NCBI RefSeq assembly: GCF_003254055.1
Contig: NZ_QKZT01000026.1
Span: 1-64,000, forward strand
Source: Algoriphagus chordae
Lineage (GTDB): Bacteria; Bacteroidota; Bacteroidia; Cytophagales; Cyclobacteriaceae
Direction of reading: 5' to 3'
Length of the DNA stretch: 64,000 bases
Shown here: positions 26,301 through 35,828 of the stretch, piece by piece
How the letters are laid out: every line of letters starts with the position of its first letter
Numbering within the stretch: position 1 is the stretch's first letter
Notes under the pieces: generated by a model
Told to the model about the DNA's origin: nothing
The model's input: only the letters and a program-made list of their open reading frames with translations
Database searches by the model: none
Translations under genes and position numbers: made by a program

Positions 26301-26390
26301 TAATCCCGCTGCAGTGAGCTTGTCAAATTCTATTGTCTGCTTCTCTTTGTAGGAATACAATCCCTGAATATCGAGTTTAATAGGAATCAT
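23361..26390 (-). CDS. sbcC: Exonuclease subunit SbcC
   Basis: ATPase subunit of the SbcCD (Rad50/Mre11-type) nuclease that opens hairpins and trims blocked DNA ends. 1009 residues: N-terminal half-ATPase with Walker A GAVGSGKSS near residue 36, QTVIIPQGKFREFI (Q-loop), long antiparallel coiled coils, a zinc hook CPLC at 499-502, and the C-terminal half with LSGGQTFQASL and Walker B FFMDEGFGALD. The start overlaps the sbcD stop by 4 nt, so the two subunits are coupled. Confidence 0.96.
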   Translation of the reverse strand: MIPIKLDIQGLYSYKEKQTIEFDKLTAAGLFGIFGAVGSGKSSILEAVLLALYGSTERLSDRGEKNSMVNLQSDQLLLNFEFSSGRNNAKTYLARYSAKRNSKNFDDIRPAEHTFYEKVDGNWEPITARAEEIVGMRKEHFKQTVIIPQGKFREFIDQKPLDQAKMMKELFGLERFDLSFKTGILLKAVKEQKIRLETQLQSLEEYSEDILVEKQSQFSEIQTQAAAASLKLKSAEAEVRLQENRRAKHQQLLKFRSEQENLVLQRPKIEEQRQLHSEFITAKTYLRPVWEQIRDTKAELEKYKISVIDCERFKIEFAKEVAELEEQEADLKAKNKERPQREGKIRDLKKVIEIQRLEAQREQANATLLNLQPTIESKKQTQKALETKIAELDSEAEKISSTDSSVLANLMSSAKDWKQLENQLSKIQLESNEITQEIEKLKGLLEAEKITIPGNESSFETWLASHKTTIQELEKQRDILMQKQGLAAHVHLLHNGEACPLCGALEHPNPLDGDDDGGLAQKDLQIREAKLLLEQIQASKSKYSELAFRLENHQKNIAGKNLEIQESKQNLSSIKSSLAESGIDSQEELLAKIQAIEHSSQTREKLLQEVKTHRRNWDSERIIIDQYEKELQQAQLQLQSVQSNISSKKEEIRDMAFCKQFFARETSQIQSAIDKVEKDIEEALQALEGKQKHLREKRSVTDKNLADLINFTQLRDQSLVKLDKLKSEFEALKMQHGFADEERLIHLFQHSLDAEKVALEIKQFDQKIAIAEDRIQELEAEEGVVSFQEEAFQEVNTSFQNLKANAESFQKQVLLLDKEIQETRSKLAEKKILQADFAKLEIRESYLKELDNMFRGSGFVKFVSSIYLQELCNTANVRFMKLCKNQLSLEIDDNNTFWVIDYLNGGKKRLLKTLSGGQTFQASLCLALALAEKVKALNQADQSFFFMDEGFGALDKNALRVVFETLKSLRHENRIVGIISHVEDLQQEIGVFANIELDPERGSQVSYSY

Positions 26391-27616
26391 GCTTGCTCGT
26401 TTTGACTGATTACTTCTTTGAAGATTGTGAGTAATTCCTCGTTGGGCTCCTGACCCTTATCACTTTGGTAGAAAAGTTTAAATAGACTTTCCATATCTTT
26501 TCCCAGGTCTTCGACCTTCAAACTTTGATTTTCCACTCCCAAAGGATTTTTGATCTGCGGAATCAAATTCACAATGCCATCGTGGGCTTTCATTATTGCT
26601 TTCCGAGTGGCGGCTTCGATAGAGCTTTCGGTGATGTAGGTCAATTCCACAAAACAGTAAGGGTTCTCTTCTAGCCAAGCTAAGGTGTCTGACAGATTAT
26701 CGAATGCTTTGCGATAGAGCGGTCTCCCTTCTTTTAATCCGAGAGGTGTATAGGTGATTGGCTTTCCTGGTTCTGCTTCGATGATCACTACTTGCTTTTG
26801 CTGATCGGCTTCGCTGAAAGAGTAGGCGAGAGGCGAACTGGAATAGACCACAGGGCAGTGTTCGTGTCCGACAGAATGATATCGATGCAGGTGACCCAAT
26901 GCTGCGTACTGAATTTGTGCCGGGATATTTCTGGTGAAAAGCGCTTGAGTTCCGCCTACATGAAGGATTGGTCGCTCAGATTCTGGTTCGGCCTCTGGGG
27001 TTGAACCTTCTTTCATAAAGAAAAAGTGTCCGGCAAAGAGATTAACGCCCTGATCATCGCAGTACTGATCAGCGATCTTCTTCCAATTTGCACCCATCAA
27101 ATAGCGGAATTCTTCCTCACGATCTCCTTCCCCCAAATAAGTTTTCATCGAAACCTCATTGGCATATGGAGCCAAAATAACACGAACTGGAAAATCAAAT
27201 TGCGGTAATTTCATTTCCACAAAACCTTCTGAAGCTTGTGTGATTTCTATACCATTGTCTAGTTTTCCAGTTGGAATGATGGTGTCATATTTTCCATAGA
27301 AAAAAATACCCATCTCACGAGCTAGAGGATCCGGAGCTTCGACAAACTGGGTGCTATCATGATTTCCTGAGATGGCGATAATTGGTCGTTTTCCTCCGTT
27401 CGTGAGTCTTCGGAGGGATTTGTAGAGCAATTCTACTGCTTCATGACTGGGGTTGAAGGTGTCAAAAATATCACCGGCTAGCAGAATCAAATCTACATTC
27501 TCACGGTCTGCGATCTGCTGGATTTCTTCCAAAACCAGTTTTTGCTCCTCCAGTCTGGAGAATTCCTGTAGTCTTTTTCCCAAGTGCCAATCTGCTGTGT
27601 GGAGGATTTTGATCAT
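26387..27616 (-). CDS. sbcD: Exonuclease subunit SbcD
   Basis: Metallophosphoesterase subunit of SbcCD, 409 residues. Metal-binding motifs run in order: ILHTADWHLGK (DxH), LLAGDIFD, AISGNHDS, FAGHFF and ALGHLH. The C-terminal part would clamp the SbcC coiled coil. First gene of the sbcDC operon; no clear promoter motif was recognised upstream. Confidence 0.96.
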   Translation of the reverse strand: MIKILHTADWHLGKRLQEFSRLEEQKLVLEEIQQIADRENVDLILLAGDIFDTFNPSHEAVELLYKSLRRLTNGGKRPIIAISGNHDSTQFVEAPDPLAREMGIFFYGKYDTIIPTGKLDNGIEITQASEGFVEMKLPQFDFPVRVILAPYANEVSMKTYLGEGDREEEFRYLMGANWKKIADQYCDDQGVNLFAGHFFFMKEGSTPEAEPESERPILHVGGTQALFTRNIPAQIQYAALGHLHRYHSVGHEHCPVVYSSSPLAYSFSEADQQKQVVIIEAEPGKPITYTPLGLKEGRPLYRKAFDNLSDTLAWLEENPYCFVELTYITESSIEAATRKAIMKAHDGIVNLIPQIKNPLGVENQSLKVEDLGKDMESLFKLFYQSDKGQEPNEELLTIFKEVISQNEQA

Positions 27617-27892
27617 GTGCTGTCTAAAAAAGAATGTTTTTTATGTTACCGCAATTGCACCAAGACGATGTGAAAGCTGCCTAATATATGGTAAACTCTT
27701 AATTTGAGGATACTTCGGTCATCCGTCATCGGTCTTCCAGCCTGATAATCAAAGAGAAAAGAGGTGATGGTATAATTGCAGGTAAGTATAGCACCAAGTT
27801 ACTCCTCAAGAGAACTAGCTGCAAGCCATTTGATACAATTGACATTAATTGGCATCTTTATTGGAAAGGCAGGCGATAATTCAGATCAGCTT

Positions 27893-28387
27893 ATGTGGAA
27901 TTGGCTTCTTATTTTTGTTGCGTCACTCTTGCCAGAGTACGCTCAGCCAGACATGGCTCCTGATGCCTTGCTGATCCAAGAGGGTACGGCTAGCTACTAT
28001 GGTCGCAGATTTCATTTGAGGAAGACTTCCAATGGAGAGATCTTTCACATGGATAGCCTCACTGCAGCTCATAAAACACTTCCTTTTGATACCAGAGTTA
28101 AAGTTACAAGACCTGATACGGGAGAATTTGTCTGGGTGCGGATCAATGATCGGCTTCCCAAAAATTCTAAGCGTGTTATAGATTTGTCCCGGAAAGCAGG
28201 AACTCAGTTAGGGCTTCTCCATGATGGAATTGCTAGGGTTCGAATCGAGGCTGAAAATCTTCAGGAGATTGATAGGCTCATTGAGTATTTTGGTGATGAA
28301 CCGCCTAGCACTTTGCGCTTAAGGCCTGTAGAAGACGCAATTAATCCCCCCAATTTAGAAATCGATACAACAATTCCAGTTTTTTAG
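27893..28387 (+). CDS. RlpA-like double-psi beta-barrel protein
   Basis: 164 residues from the ATG at 27893, which gives a proper signal peptide (MWNWLLIFVASLLPEYAQ); the open frame upstream would hide it and is rejected. The mature part has EGTASYYGRRFHLRKTSNGE, AAHKTLPFDTRVKVTRPDTG and WVRINDRLPKNSKRVIDLSR, the RlpA barrel with the conserved Asp in NDR. RlpA proteins cleave or bind denuded peptidoglycan at the septum. No SPOR domain is present, so septal targeting is uncertain. Single gene. Confidence 0.88.
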   Translation: MWNWLLIFVASLLPEYAQPDMAPDALLIQEGTASYYGRRFHLRKTSNGEIFHMDSLTAAHKTLPFDTRVKVTRPDTGEFVWVRINDRLPKNSKRVIDLSRKAGTQLGLLHDGIARVRIEAENLQEIDRLIEYFGDEPPSTLRLRPVEDAINPPNLEIDTTIPVF

Positions 28388-28436
28388 AATCATTAACATC
28401 CTTATTATACCAAAGATTTTGAGATTGAAAAATTAG

Positions 28437-28459
28437 TTAGTTTCTTATTAGCTGAAACT
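28437..28459 (+). promoter_or_regulatory. Inverted repeat before the RND adaptor gene
   Basis: TAGTTTC, 9 nt, GAAACTA, ending 9 nt before the ATG. The position suits a repressor operator or an mRNA hairpin next to the start; no regulator gene is adjacent. Confidence 0.35.
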
Positions 28460-28468
28460 ACTATTTCA

Positions 28469-29539
28469 ATGAAAAAATCTACACTCCTACTTTTCGGTGT
28501 TTTAATTACCCTGTTTTCCGCCTGTCAGGAAGACAAGGAAAAGGTCGAAGAAGCTCCCACAGAATCCTTTAGAAATGAAGTTGCAGCTACAGAAGTGAAT
28601 GTTGCCACGGCTGAACGCAAAAGTTTCGATTATTTAATCCAAGCCACAGGCAAACTTGAAGCTGGGGCAGAAGTCTTGGCAGTGATTGAGCAAGCTGGCT
28701 ATCTCTTAGAAGTCAATGTCCGGGAAGGGCAGTATGTGAAAAAGGGAGACATCATCGCCAAGCTAGATCCTACGGAGCCGGAGTTTAGACTTGAAAAAGC
28801 AAAAATCTCTCTGCGTAATGCCAACGCAGAATATGAATCTGCAAAGATGGGCTATGAGACCTTATTTTCTTCTGATAATTCTGAGCAAAAGGATGTGGTG
28901 GATGAGCAGTTGAAAGCTAAATCTGGTGTATTCCTAGCAGAAGTAGAGCTTCGGGAGGCGCAGATGAGTTTTGACAGATCAGTAGTAAAAGCGCCAATCT
29001 CTGGCCAAGTAGCAGACCTCAAATTCAAAGCGGGTAGTTTGGTGAGTGCCAATGCAGAGCTTTGTCAGGTATTGGGAACCAGTGAATTCATCCTAAAAGT
29101 AAAAGTGCTGGAATCAGATATCAGTCTTATCTCCATTAATCAAAAAGCAGAAGTTTACCCGATCTCAAATACCCAAACTGCGCTGCATGGAAAGGTAACA
29201 GGTATCAATCCTAGGGTAGATGAATCTGGGTTAGTCCAAGTTTCGATTACCCTCGCAGCTAACAAGGCTTTACTTCCAGGAATGAATGCCAGAGCCATTA
29301 TCCGTGCTCCGCAAAATAATTCTCTGGTCGTTCCTAAGGATGCACTCGTCTATAGATCGGGCAGAGCGGTAGTTTTCTCCATAGAAAATAAAGAGTCCAA
29401 ATGGAACTACGTGGAGGTGGGCAAGGACAATGGAGAAGAAGTGGAGATATTGGATGGACTTGAAGAAAACAGCACAGTAATCACTTCCAATAATTTACAG
29501 CTCGCGCATCAGGCTCCAGTTCAAATTATAAAAGAATAA
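28469..29539 (+). CDS. RND efflux periplasmic adaptor (membrane fusion) lipoprotein
   Basis: 356 residues with a lipoprotein signal ending FSACQEDK (lipobox Cys at about residue 19). Barrel-sandwich/lipoyl part with ATGKLEAGAEVLAVIEQAGY and VREGQYVKKGDIIAKLD, a short alpha-hairpin (about 105-160), the returning half FDRSVVKAPISGQVADL, then a beta-barrel with LLPGMNARAIIRAP and the proximal domain. The adaptor links an inner-membrane RND pump to an outer-membrane channel. It begins the operon; the first permease starts 3 nt after it. Confidence 0.93.
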   Translation: MKKSTLLLFGVLITLFSACQEDKEKVEEAPTESFRNEVAATEVNVATAERKSFDYLIQATGKLEAGAEVLAVIEQAGYLLEVNVREGQYVKKGDIIAKLDPTEPEFRLEKAKISLRNANAEYESAKMGYETLFSSDNSEQKDVVDEQLKAKSGVFLAEVELREAQMSFDRSVVKAPISGQVADLKFKAGSLVSANAELCQVLGTSEFILKVKVLESDISLISINQKAEVYPISNTQTALHGKVTGINPRVDESGLVQVSITLAANKALLPGMNARAIIRAPQNNSLVVPKDALVYRSGRAVVFSIENKESKWNYVEVGKDNGEEVEILDGLEENSTVITSNNLQLAHQAPVQIIKE

Positions 29540-29542
29540 GCC

Positions 29543-32500
29543 ATGGTTAGATTTTTACTGGCCCGGCCGATAGCAGTTTTTATGACTTTTATGGCGCTGA
29601 TGGTTTTTTCCTTCATCGTCCTGCGCACCCTGCCGATTTCGCTTTTGCCACCGATCGATGTGCCGCAAATAGTAGTGAAAGTATCTTATCCAAATGCCTC
29701 TCCTGAGGCTATAGAGCAAAATGTTCTGAGCCGAATTCGTGAAGGATTGATCACCTTGAATGGCTTGGAGGAAATGGATTCCAAAGCTGGTTCTGAAGTG
29801 GGCACCATCAGATTGACTTTCGATTACAGTACCAAAATGGAGCTGGCTTATATCGATGTCAATGAGAAAATAGACCGCATGACTAATGGTCTTCCTGAGG
29901 ATCTGGGTCGTCCTGAAGTTATCCGAATCAACACCTCTGATATTCCTGTCGCCCGAGTTCAGGTGGTGCCAAAGGAGGGAGCAGATGAAGTAGAAGTGAG
30001 TTTGCTTGCAGAGAATGTCCTAAAGAAAAGGATAGAGCAGCTTCCAGGAGTTTCTCTGGTGGATATTAATGGGAAAAAAGAGCGGATTATCACCGTAAAG
30101 CCTAATGAGGAGGCATTGTCAGCCTTAGGCATGACCCAGCAAAACGTGATTTCTGCCATTCAATCAGGTAATTCTGAGCTACCGGGGATTTCTGTCAAAG
30201 ATGGACAATTCCGCTACTACCTTCGACTGGCGACAAGAGTTGACACGCCCACAGACATTGAGAGCTTGCCAGTGGCTGCTTCTTCTGGAGTGATTATTCC
30301 ATTGGGAAAATTAGCTGAGGTGACTTATGAAACTCAGGAGACGCTGGGTTACCACCTGTTTGGGACGCAGGAAGGTCTAGTAATTACGGTCCACAAACAG
30401 GCTTCCGCCAAAATGAATGAGCTAATTCCTGCGCTGAAAGATGCGCTAGAATTATTCAAAGAGGATTACGCTCAGGTTGATTTTGAGTTGACCCAAGATC
30501 AGTCAAACCTCCTAAATGCCGCGATTTCTAATTTGGAAACCTCCTTGCTTTTTGGAGGCGTTTTCGCATTTGCAGTGCTCTTTCTCTTTATGAAGGATTA
30601 CAGACTTCCATTGATCATCGGGGTGAGTTTGCCGTCTTCTTTGTTGATATCATTTTTGATTTTCTACTTTTTCGACCTTTCTATTAATATCATTTCTCTG
30701 TCGGGTTTGGCACTCGGGATCGGAATGCTGATTGATAATGCGATTATCGTTTTGGATAATATTACCCGAAAGCGCGAGTCTGGCTTGCCGCTTTTCGATG
30801 CCTGCGTGGAAGGCGTAGACGAGGTGATGGGAGCGCTGGTCAGTTCTGTGTTGACGACGCTGGCGGTGTTTGTTCCGCTGGTTTTCTTGAGCGGGATTTC
30901 CGGAGCCTTGTTCTTTGATCAGGCAGTGGCGGTGACAGCGATTCTATCGGTTTCTCTTGCGGTGGCTTTTATTCTGCTTCCCATGCTTTATTTTCTCTTT
31001 TTCTCTAAAAGCCAAAAAGCCTATGATGATGGCGAGGGAGCTTTTTTCACCAAGGTCTTGGCAGCCTATGAATTTGGCTATCGCAAAATTGCCGGAAATA
31101 GGAAAGTGGCCTTGATGGTATTTCTATTGCTTATTCCACTGGGATTGGCAGTAAGTCTTTTGCTGAAAACAACTGGTTTGCCGGAGATCGAAAAACTGGA
31201 TGCCACGCTAGATGTGGATTGGAGCGAACCGATTTCGGCTGCTGAAAATAGAGATCGAGTGCTCACACTTTTGAAAAGCATGGAAGGCAAGTATGATCAG
31301 GTGGAAGCCGATGTGGGAGTGAAGCAGTTTTTGCTTTTCGATGGGGAGAATTCCATCCAACAGTCCTTGCTTTATTTCCTCTTCCCTACGGTAGAAGAAA
31401 AAGAAGTTGCGATCAAGGAATTGGAAGCTAACCTAAAGAATAATTATCCCGAAGCATCCTTTACCCTAGGCGATGCGCCAAATGCCTTTGATCAGCTATT
31501 CAGTTCCAATATGCCTTATTACGAAGTGCGCTGGAAAGATCTGACAGCAAAAGAACCGGTGCCCGAGGAAAAGATGGACCCTTGGCTTAGTCAGTTTCCA
31601 ACTCAAGAATGGGAACGTGGACCGGGCTTGCAGAAGGAAGCCTCGGTGGTCTTTACACTTCGGGCAGATAAAATGGCAACCTATCAGATTCCTGTAGATG
31701 CTGTTCAAAATCAGATTGCCAAGCTTTTTGGAAGCTTCACCATTACTGATATCAGACGGTTTGGAGAAATCACGCCAATTCGGCTGAAGGAGCCTAATGA
31801 GCGATTTGAAGATATTCTTCGCAATACACGATTGATCGCCTCGGATACGACTTCTTATATTCTCGGTGAATTTGTAGAATATCAATATGAGGATCACTAC
31901 AAGTACGTGACTGCTGACAAGGGCGGTATTTATCAATCGCTGAATATAACTACTGAGAATCCTGATGAGAATGCCAGTGACTACCTGCGCTGGGGTCAGG
32001 AGAAAAACCTAGGAGTGACGGTAGTCGGCCAATACTTTAGAGATAAGGAGAATATCCGTCAATTGATCGGGATTTTGCTTATTTCGGTCTTGCTGCTGTA
32101 CTTTATTTTGGCTGCACAATTTGAGAGTTTTATCCAGCCGCTAATTGTGGTATTCACCCTTCCGCTGGGAATCGGAGGAGCATTTCTGGTGCTGTTACTT
32201 TTCGGTGCTTCGCTGAATGTGATGTCTGCGATCGGGCTGGTGGTGATGCTGGGAATCATGGTCAACGATGCGATCCTGAAGATCGATACGATCAATCGAC
32301 TTCGCGCTACTTATGTGGAATCAGACGCGATTTCAGCAGCTGAGGCTTTGGAAATGGCACTGCATAAAGCTGGGCAGATTCGTCTCAAGCCAATTTTGAT
32401 GACTTCTATTACGACGATTCTGGCATTGATTCCGATTGTATTTAGTTCTGGTTTGGGAGCAGATTTGCAGCGACCACTGGTATATGCAGTAATTGGAGGT

Positions 32501-32587
32501 TTGACGATCGGTACGCTCACTGCTCTGTACTTTGTGCCATTAGCTTACTGGTTTACTGTTTCCAAGAAATCTTTGAAAGCGGCCTAA
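29543..32587 (+). CDS. RND efflux permease, first of two
   Basis: 1014 residues with the AcrB-type layout: N-terminal helix MVRFLLARPIAVFMTFMALM, large periplasmic loop, helices 2-6, second loop, helices 8-12. The proton-relay region in TM4 reads LALGIGMLIDNAIIVLDN: the first acidic residue of the AcrB Asp-Asp pair is kept, the second is Asn, as in many Bacteroidota RND pumps. It pairs with the adaptor upstream and a second permease 2 nt downstream. Likely exports hydrophobic compounds; substrate unknown. No outer-membrane channel gene follows. Confidence 0.93.
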   Translation: MVRFLLARPIAVFMTFMALMVFSFIVLRTLPISLLPPIDVPQIVVKVSYPNASPEAIEQNVLSRIREGLITLNGLEEMDSKAGSEVGTIRLTFDYSTKMELAYIDVNEKIDRMTNGLPEDLGRPEVIRINTSDIPVARVQVVPKEGADEVEVSLLAENVLKKRIEQLPGVSLVDINGKKERIITVKPNEEALSALGMTQQNVISAIQSGNSELPGISVKDGQFRYYLRLATRVDTPTDIESLPVAASSGVIIPLGKLAEVTYETQETLGYHLFGTQEGLVITVHKQASAKMNELIPALKDALELFKEDYAQVDFELTQDQSNLLNAAISNLETSLLFGGVFAFAVLFLFMKDYRLPLIIGVSLPSSLLISFLIFYFFDLSINIISLSGLALGIGMLIDNAIIVLDNITRKRESGLPLFDACVEGVDEVMGALVSSVLTTLAVFVPLVFLSGISGALFFDQAVAVTAILSVSLAVAFILLPMLYFLFFSKSQKAYDDGEGAFFTKVLAAYEFGYRKIAGNRKVALMVFLLLIPLGLAVSLLLKTTGLPEIEKLDATLDVDWSEPISAAENRDRVLTLLKSMEGKYDQVEADVGVKQFLLFDGENSIQQSLLYFLFPTVEEKEVAIKELEANLKNNYPEASFTLGDAPNAFDQLFSSNMPYYEVRWKDLTAKEPVPEEKMDPWLSQFPTQEWERGPGLQKEASVVFTLRADKMATYQIPVDAVQNQIAKLFGSFTITDIRRFGEITPIRLKEPNERFEDILRNTRLIASDTTSYILGEFVEYQYEDHYKYVTADKGGIYQSLNITTENPDENASDYLRWGQEKNLGVTVVGQYFRDKENIRQLIGILLISVLLLYFILAAQFESFIQPLIVVFTLPLGIGGAFLVLLLFGASLNVMSAIGLVVMLGIMVNDAILKIDTINRLRATYVESDAISAAEALEMALHKAGQIRLKPILMTSITTILALIPIVFSSGLGADLQRPLVYAVIGGLTIGTLTALYFVPLAYWFTVSKKSLKAA

Positions 32588-32588
32588 T

Positions 32589-35500
32589 ATGACTCCATTC
32601 AGAATTCTGATAGTCTTTGTAGTCGTGTCAATCCTAGGGTTGGCGGTGATCCCTATGCTTTCTGTGGATTTGAATCCCAAGGAGCGATCGCCGATTTTGT
32701 CTATCTCTTATGGAATCAATAATGCTTCTCCAGAAATCGTGGAGAAACTGGCTACTTCGCCATTAGAAGGCGCTTTTTCCCGCCTGACTGAGCTAAAGGA
32801 AATCAAATCAACTTCCAATTACAACGGAGGGTACATTATACTCACCTTCGACAAGAAGTCGGATATGGAGATGAAGAAGTTTGAAATCTCTTCCATGATC
32901 CGGCAGATTTATCCTCAGATGGATCAGCGGGTTGGTTATCCTACCGTCGCACAATCATCTCAAGCGAGGTCAGATGAGAAAACACCGATATTGACCTATA
33001 GTGTCAATGGCCCATTTGCTTCCTTTGAGATCAAGAAAATAGCGGAGGATATACTCAAACCCGCACTGACACGATACGAAGAGGTGGAGGAAGTGGATGT
33101 ACGCGGGGCAAATGATCTACAGCTTTTTGTTACCTACGATATTCAAAAGATGCAGGCTTTTGGCATCACTAGAAGTCAGCTGAGTTCAAGTATAAATAGT
33201 GCCTTTGGATTGACTTTTCCTGGAGCAGTGATGAACAAGGAAGGCAAAACGCTTTTCGTACAAGTGGATCGATCGCTGATGGATAAGGATCAACTGGAGA
33301 CCTTGGTTGTAAGCGAAAGGGATGGGATGGAAATTCGACTCCGTGATGTCGCAAGTCTGACGCTAGAAGAAGCCGAACCTACCCGATACTATAGAATCAA
33401 TGGAAATAACTCGGTGACGCTTTCGGTGTTTAACCGCGATGGGATTAATAAAGTCTTGCTGGCGCAAAACCTAAAGCTTGCTATCCAAGATGCTGGAAAG
33501 CTGCTTCCTGCGGGGTTTGAAGTGCGTTTAGAAAATGACGACACCGAATACCTAGAAAAGGAACTGAATAAAATCTACAAGAGATCCGGACTTTCGATCC
33601 TGATTTTGGTGGTTTTTATCTTTCTGATCAATAGAAATATCAAGTATCTGAGTATTCTGTTTTTGGGGATTTTGGCAAACCTCAGCCTCTGTGCGATCGT
33701 GCTGTATTTCCTCAAAGTGGATATCCATTTATATTCTTTGGCAGGATTGACGATTAGTTTTGGATTGATCGTGGACAATGCGATCATTATGATCGATCAC
33801 TTGCACAAGCACAAAAACCGTCGGGTTTTCTTAGCGCTGATGGCCGCTTCCTTGACTACTATTGCTGCGCTGATGATTGTCTTTTTCCTACCAGAAGAAG
33901 ACCGCAAAAACCTGACAGAATTCTCCATAGTTGTTTCGGTGATGCTGGGAATCTCGCTGTTGATCGCCTTGGTTTTTACTCCGGCATTCTATCAAGTGAT
34001 GTTCAAGGAATCCGTAACACAAGGAAGGAAATTGACCATCCCCAAGTTGCGAAAACGTGTGAGAGCTTTGCGAAGCTATGAGAAGGGAATAGCCTGGACT
34101 GCGCACTATAGAAAGACATTCATCACCTTACTCATTTTGCTTTTTGGAACGCCTATTTTTTTCCTTCCTGCCAAATGGGAAGATCAGGAATGGTACAACA
34201 AGACTATCGGAAATACCTTCTATCAGGAAGAAGTTAGGCCCTATGTGGACAAAGCACTGGGTGGTTCCATGCGGATGTTTACGCGGGGTGTATATGAGAA
34301 AAGTGGCTATCGTGAGGCTGCCAAGACTAGGCTTTACGTGAATTGCCGATTGCCTTTTGGGAATACCCTGGAGCAAATGGACTTTATCATGCGCGAGTTT
34401 GAGTCTTACCTGAAGGATGTGGAAGGGATAGACCAGTTTGTGACTTCGGTGAACTCAGGTCAAAGTGCTAGGATAGAAATCACCTTCAAGGAGGCTTATG
34501 AAAATGGGGCTTTGCCGTATCAGCTAAAGGGAAAACTCTCGGTGAAATCTACCGATTGGTCTGGAGCGCAGTGGAATGTGTATGGCGTAGGACAGGGCTT
34601 TTATACCGGAGGTTCCAGTGATCAGATTCCAAGTTATCGGGTGAAAATGAAGGGCTACAATTTTGATGAGTTGGAGCGGCAAGCGAATGTGTTGGCAGAA
34701 AAGCTCTTGGTGCATAAGCGGATCCAGGAAGTGAAAACCAATGAGAGAGCGGGCTATGGCGAGCAGAAAACGGAAGAATATGTACTACGGCTGGACCAGA
34801 ATAAGATAGCCTTAGGTCAAACCAATCAATACGAAGTAATCACTGCCTTGCAGGATATGTCCAAACCTCGGGGAGCATCCAACATGCTGACCTTGGAGGA
34901 TAAGAACTATGGCCTGGTAATCCGGGAGCGCAAATCGGATGACTTCAGCAAGTTTGATTTGGAGCAAAAGGGGCTGATAGGCGGAGAGAATAGAATTTAC
35001 AAAATCTCTGATTATGGAACCTTGACCAAGGAGACTACAACCAATTCCCTGAACAAAGAGGATCGTCAATATATCCGTATAGTGGCATTTGAATATATGG
35101 GATCAGGGAAATTTGGGAATGAGTACCTCGAAGAGGTGCTCGATGAGATGAAGCAGATTATGCCGATCGGCTATGAAGCCAAGAAGGATTCCTACAATTG
35201 GAACTATGATCAACAAAAACGTCAATACTCATTGTTGGGCTTGTTGATCATCGGGATTTTTATGATTTGCTCAGTGTTGTTTGAGAATCTGAAGCAGCCG
35301 GTATATATCATCGTGATTATCCCGATTAGTTTCATTGGGCTGTTTTTGATCTTTTCGCTCTTTGATTTTTACTTCGATCAGGGTGGTTATGCTGCCTTTG
35401 TGATGCTGGGAGGATTGGCTGTGAATGCCGGGATCTTTATCGTCAATGATCTTAATAATAGGAGTCAGGGGCTATATAATAGAAATGTGCTCAAGTCTGT

Positions 35501-35789
35501 AGCGGGTAAGGCTGTTCCGATATTACTAACAATTTTGTCCACCTGTTTTGGTTTGATTCCATTTATTATGGAGGGTCAAAATGAGATTTTCTGGTTCTCT
35601 CTAGCGATAGGGACGATTGGCGGATTGATCTTCAGTATGATTGGGGTGTTCTGGGTCTTGCCGGTGTTGTTGTGGAAAAAATCTCTCGCAACGGCGCAAC
35701 GGCGCGACGATTCTATTTCTGTCAAGAAGGATAAACGAAAGTGGTTTTTCTCGCGGCGGCGCGGCGGCGCAGCGTTGGATAAGGGTTGA
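32589..35789 (+). CDS. RND efflux permease, second of two, with repeat-derived C-terminal tail
   Basis: 1066 residues, divergent from its neighbour. N-terminal helix ILIVFVVVSILGLAVIPMLS, periplasmic porter domains, TM4 with ISFGLIVDNAIIMIDHLH (again Asp-Asn) and the C-terminal helix block ending FSMIGVFWVLPVLLWKK. After that comes a basic tail of about 38 residues (QRRDD..., FFSRRRGGAALDKG) encoded by DNA that matches an intergenic repeat duplicated at 35829-35906, so the natural stop has probably been replaced. Tandem permeases may form a mixed trimer as in MdtBC; that is inference. Confidence 0.9.
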   Translation: MTPFRILIVFVVVSILGLAVIPMLSVDLNPKERSPILSISYGINNASPEIVEKLATSPLEGAFSRLTELKEIKSTSNYNGGYIILTFDKKSDMEMKKFEISSMIRQIYPQMDQRVGYPTVAQSSQARSDEKTPILTYSVNGPFASFEIKKIAEDILKPALTRYEEVEEVDVRGANDLQLFVTYDIQKMQAFGITRSQLSSSINSAFGLTFPGAVMNKEGKTLFVQVDRSLMDKDQLETLVVSERDGMEIRLRDVASLTLEEAEPTRYYRINGNNSVTLSVFNRDGINKVLLAQNLKLAIQDAGKLLPAGFEVRLENDDTEYLEKELNKIYKRSGLSILILVVFIFLINRNIKYLSILFLGILANLSLCAIVLYFLKVDIHLYSLAGLTISFGLIVDNAIIMIDHLHKHKNRRVFLALMAASLTTIAALMIVFFLPEEDRKNLTEFSIVVSVMLGISLLIALVFTPAFYQVMFKESVTQGRKLTIPKLRKRVRALRSYEKGIAWTAHYRKTFITLLILLFGTPIFFLPAKWEDQEWYNKTIGNTFYQEEVRPYVDKALGGSMRMFTRGVYEKSGYREAAKTRLYVNCRLPFGNTLEQMDFIMREFESYLKDVEGIDQFVTSVNSGQSARIEITFKEAYENGALPYQLKGKLSVKSTDWSGAQWNVYGVGQGFYTGGSSDQIPSYRVKMKGYNFDELERQANVLAEKLLVHKRIQEVKTNERAGYGEQKTEEYVLRLDQNKIALGQTNQYEVITALQDMSKPRGASNMLTLEDKNYGLVIRERKSDDFSKFDLEQKGLIGGENRIYKISDYGTLTKETTTNSLNKEDRQYIRIVAFEYMGSGKFGNEYLEEVLDEMKQIMPIGYEAKKDSYNWNYDQQKRQYSLLGLLIIGIFMICSVLFENLKQPVYIIVIIPISFIGLFLIFSLFDFYFDQGGYAAFVMLGGLAVNAGIFIVNDLNNRSQGLYNRNVLKSVAGKAVPILLTILSTCFGLIPFIMEGQNEIFWFSLAIGTIGGLIFSMIGVFWVLPVLLWKKSLATAQRRDDSISVKKDKRKWFFSRRRGGAALDKG

Positions 35790-35790
35790 G
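35680..35790 (+). repeat. Intergenic-type repeat, copy 1, overlapping the RND permease 3' end
   Basis: Starts with TCTCGCAACGGCGCAACGG and ends with GTGGTTTTTC...GCAGCGTTGGATAAGGGTTGAG-like sequence. A degenerate second copy is at 35829-35906. The GGCGC-rich words are much richer in GC than the surroundings. Confidence 0.6.
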
Positions 35791-35828
35791 TTTTTTTTGA
35801 ACCTCGAAGGTTTTGAGTAGAGGGTTTA

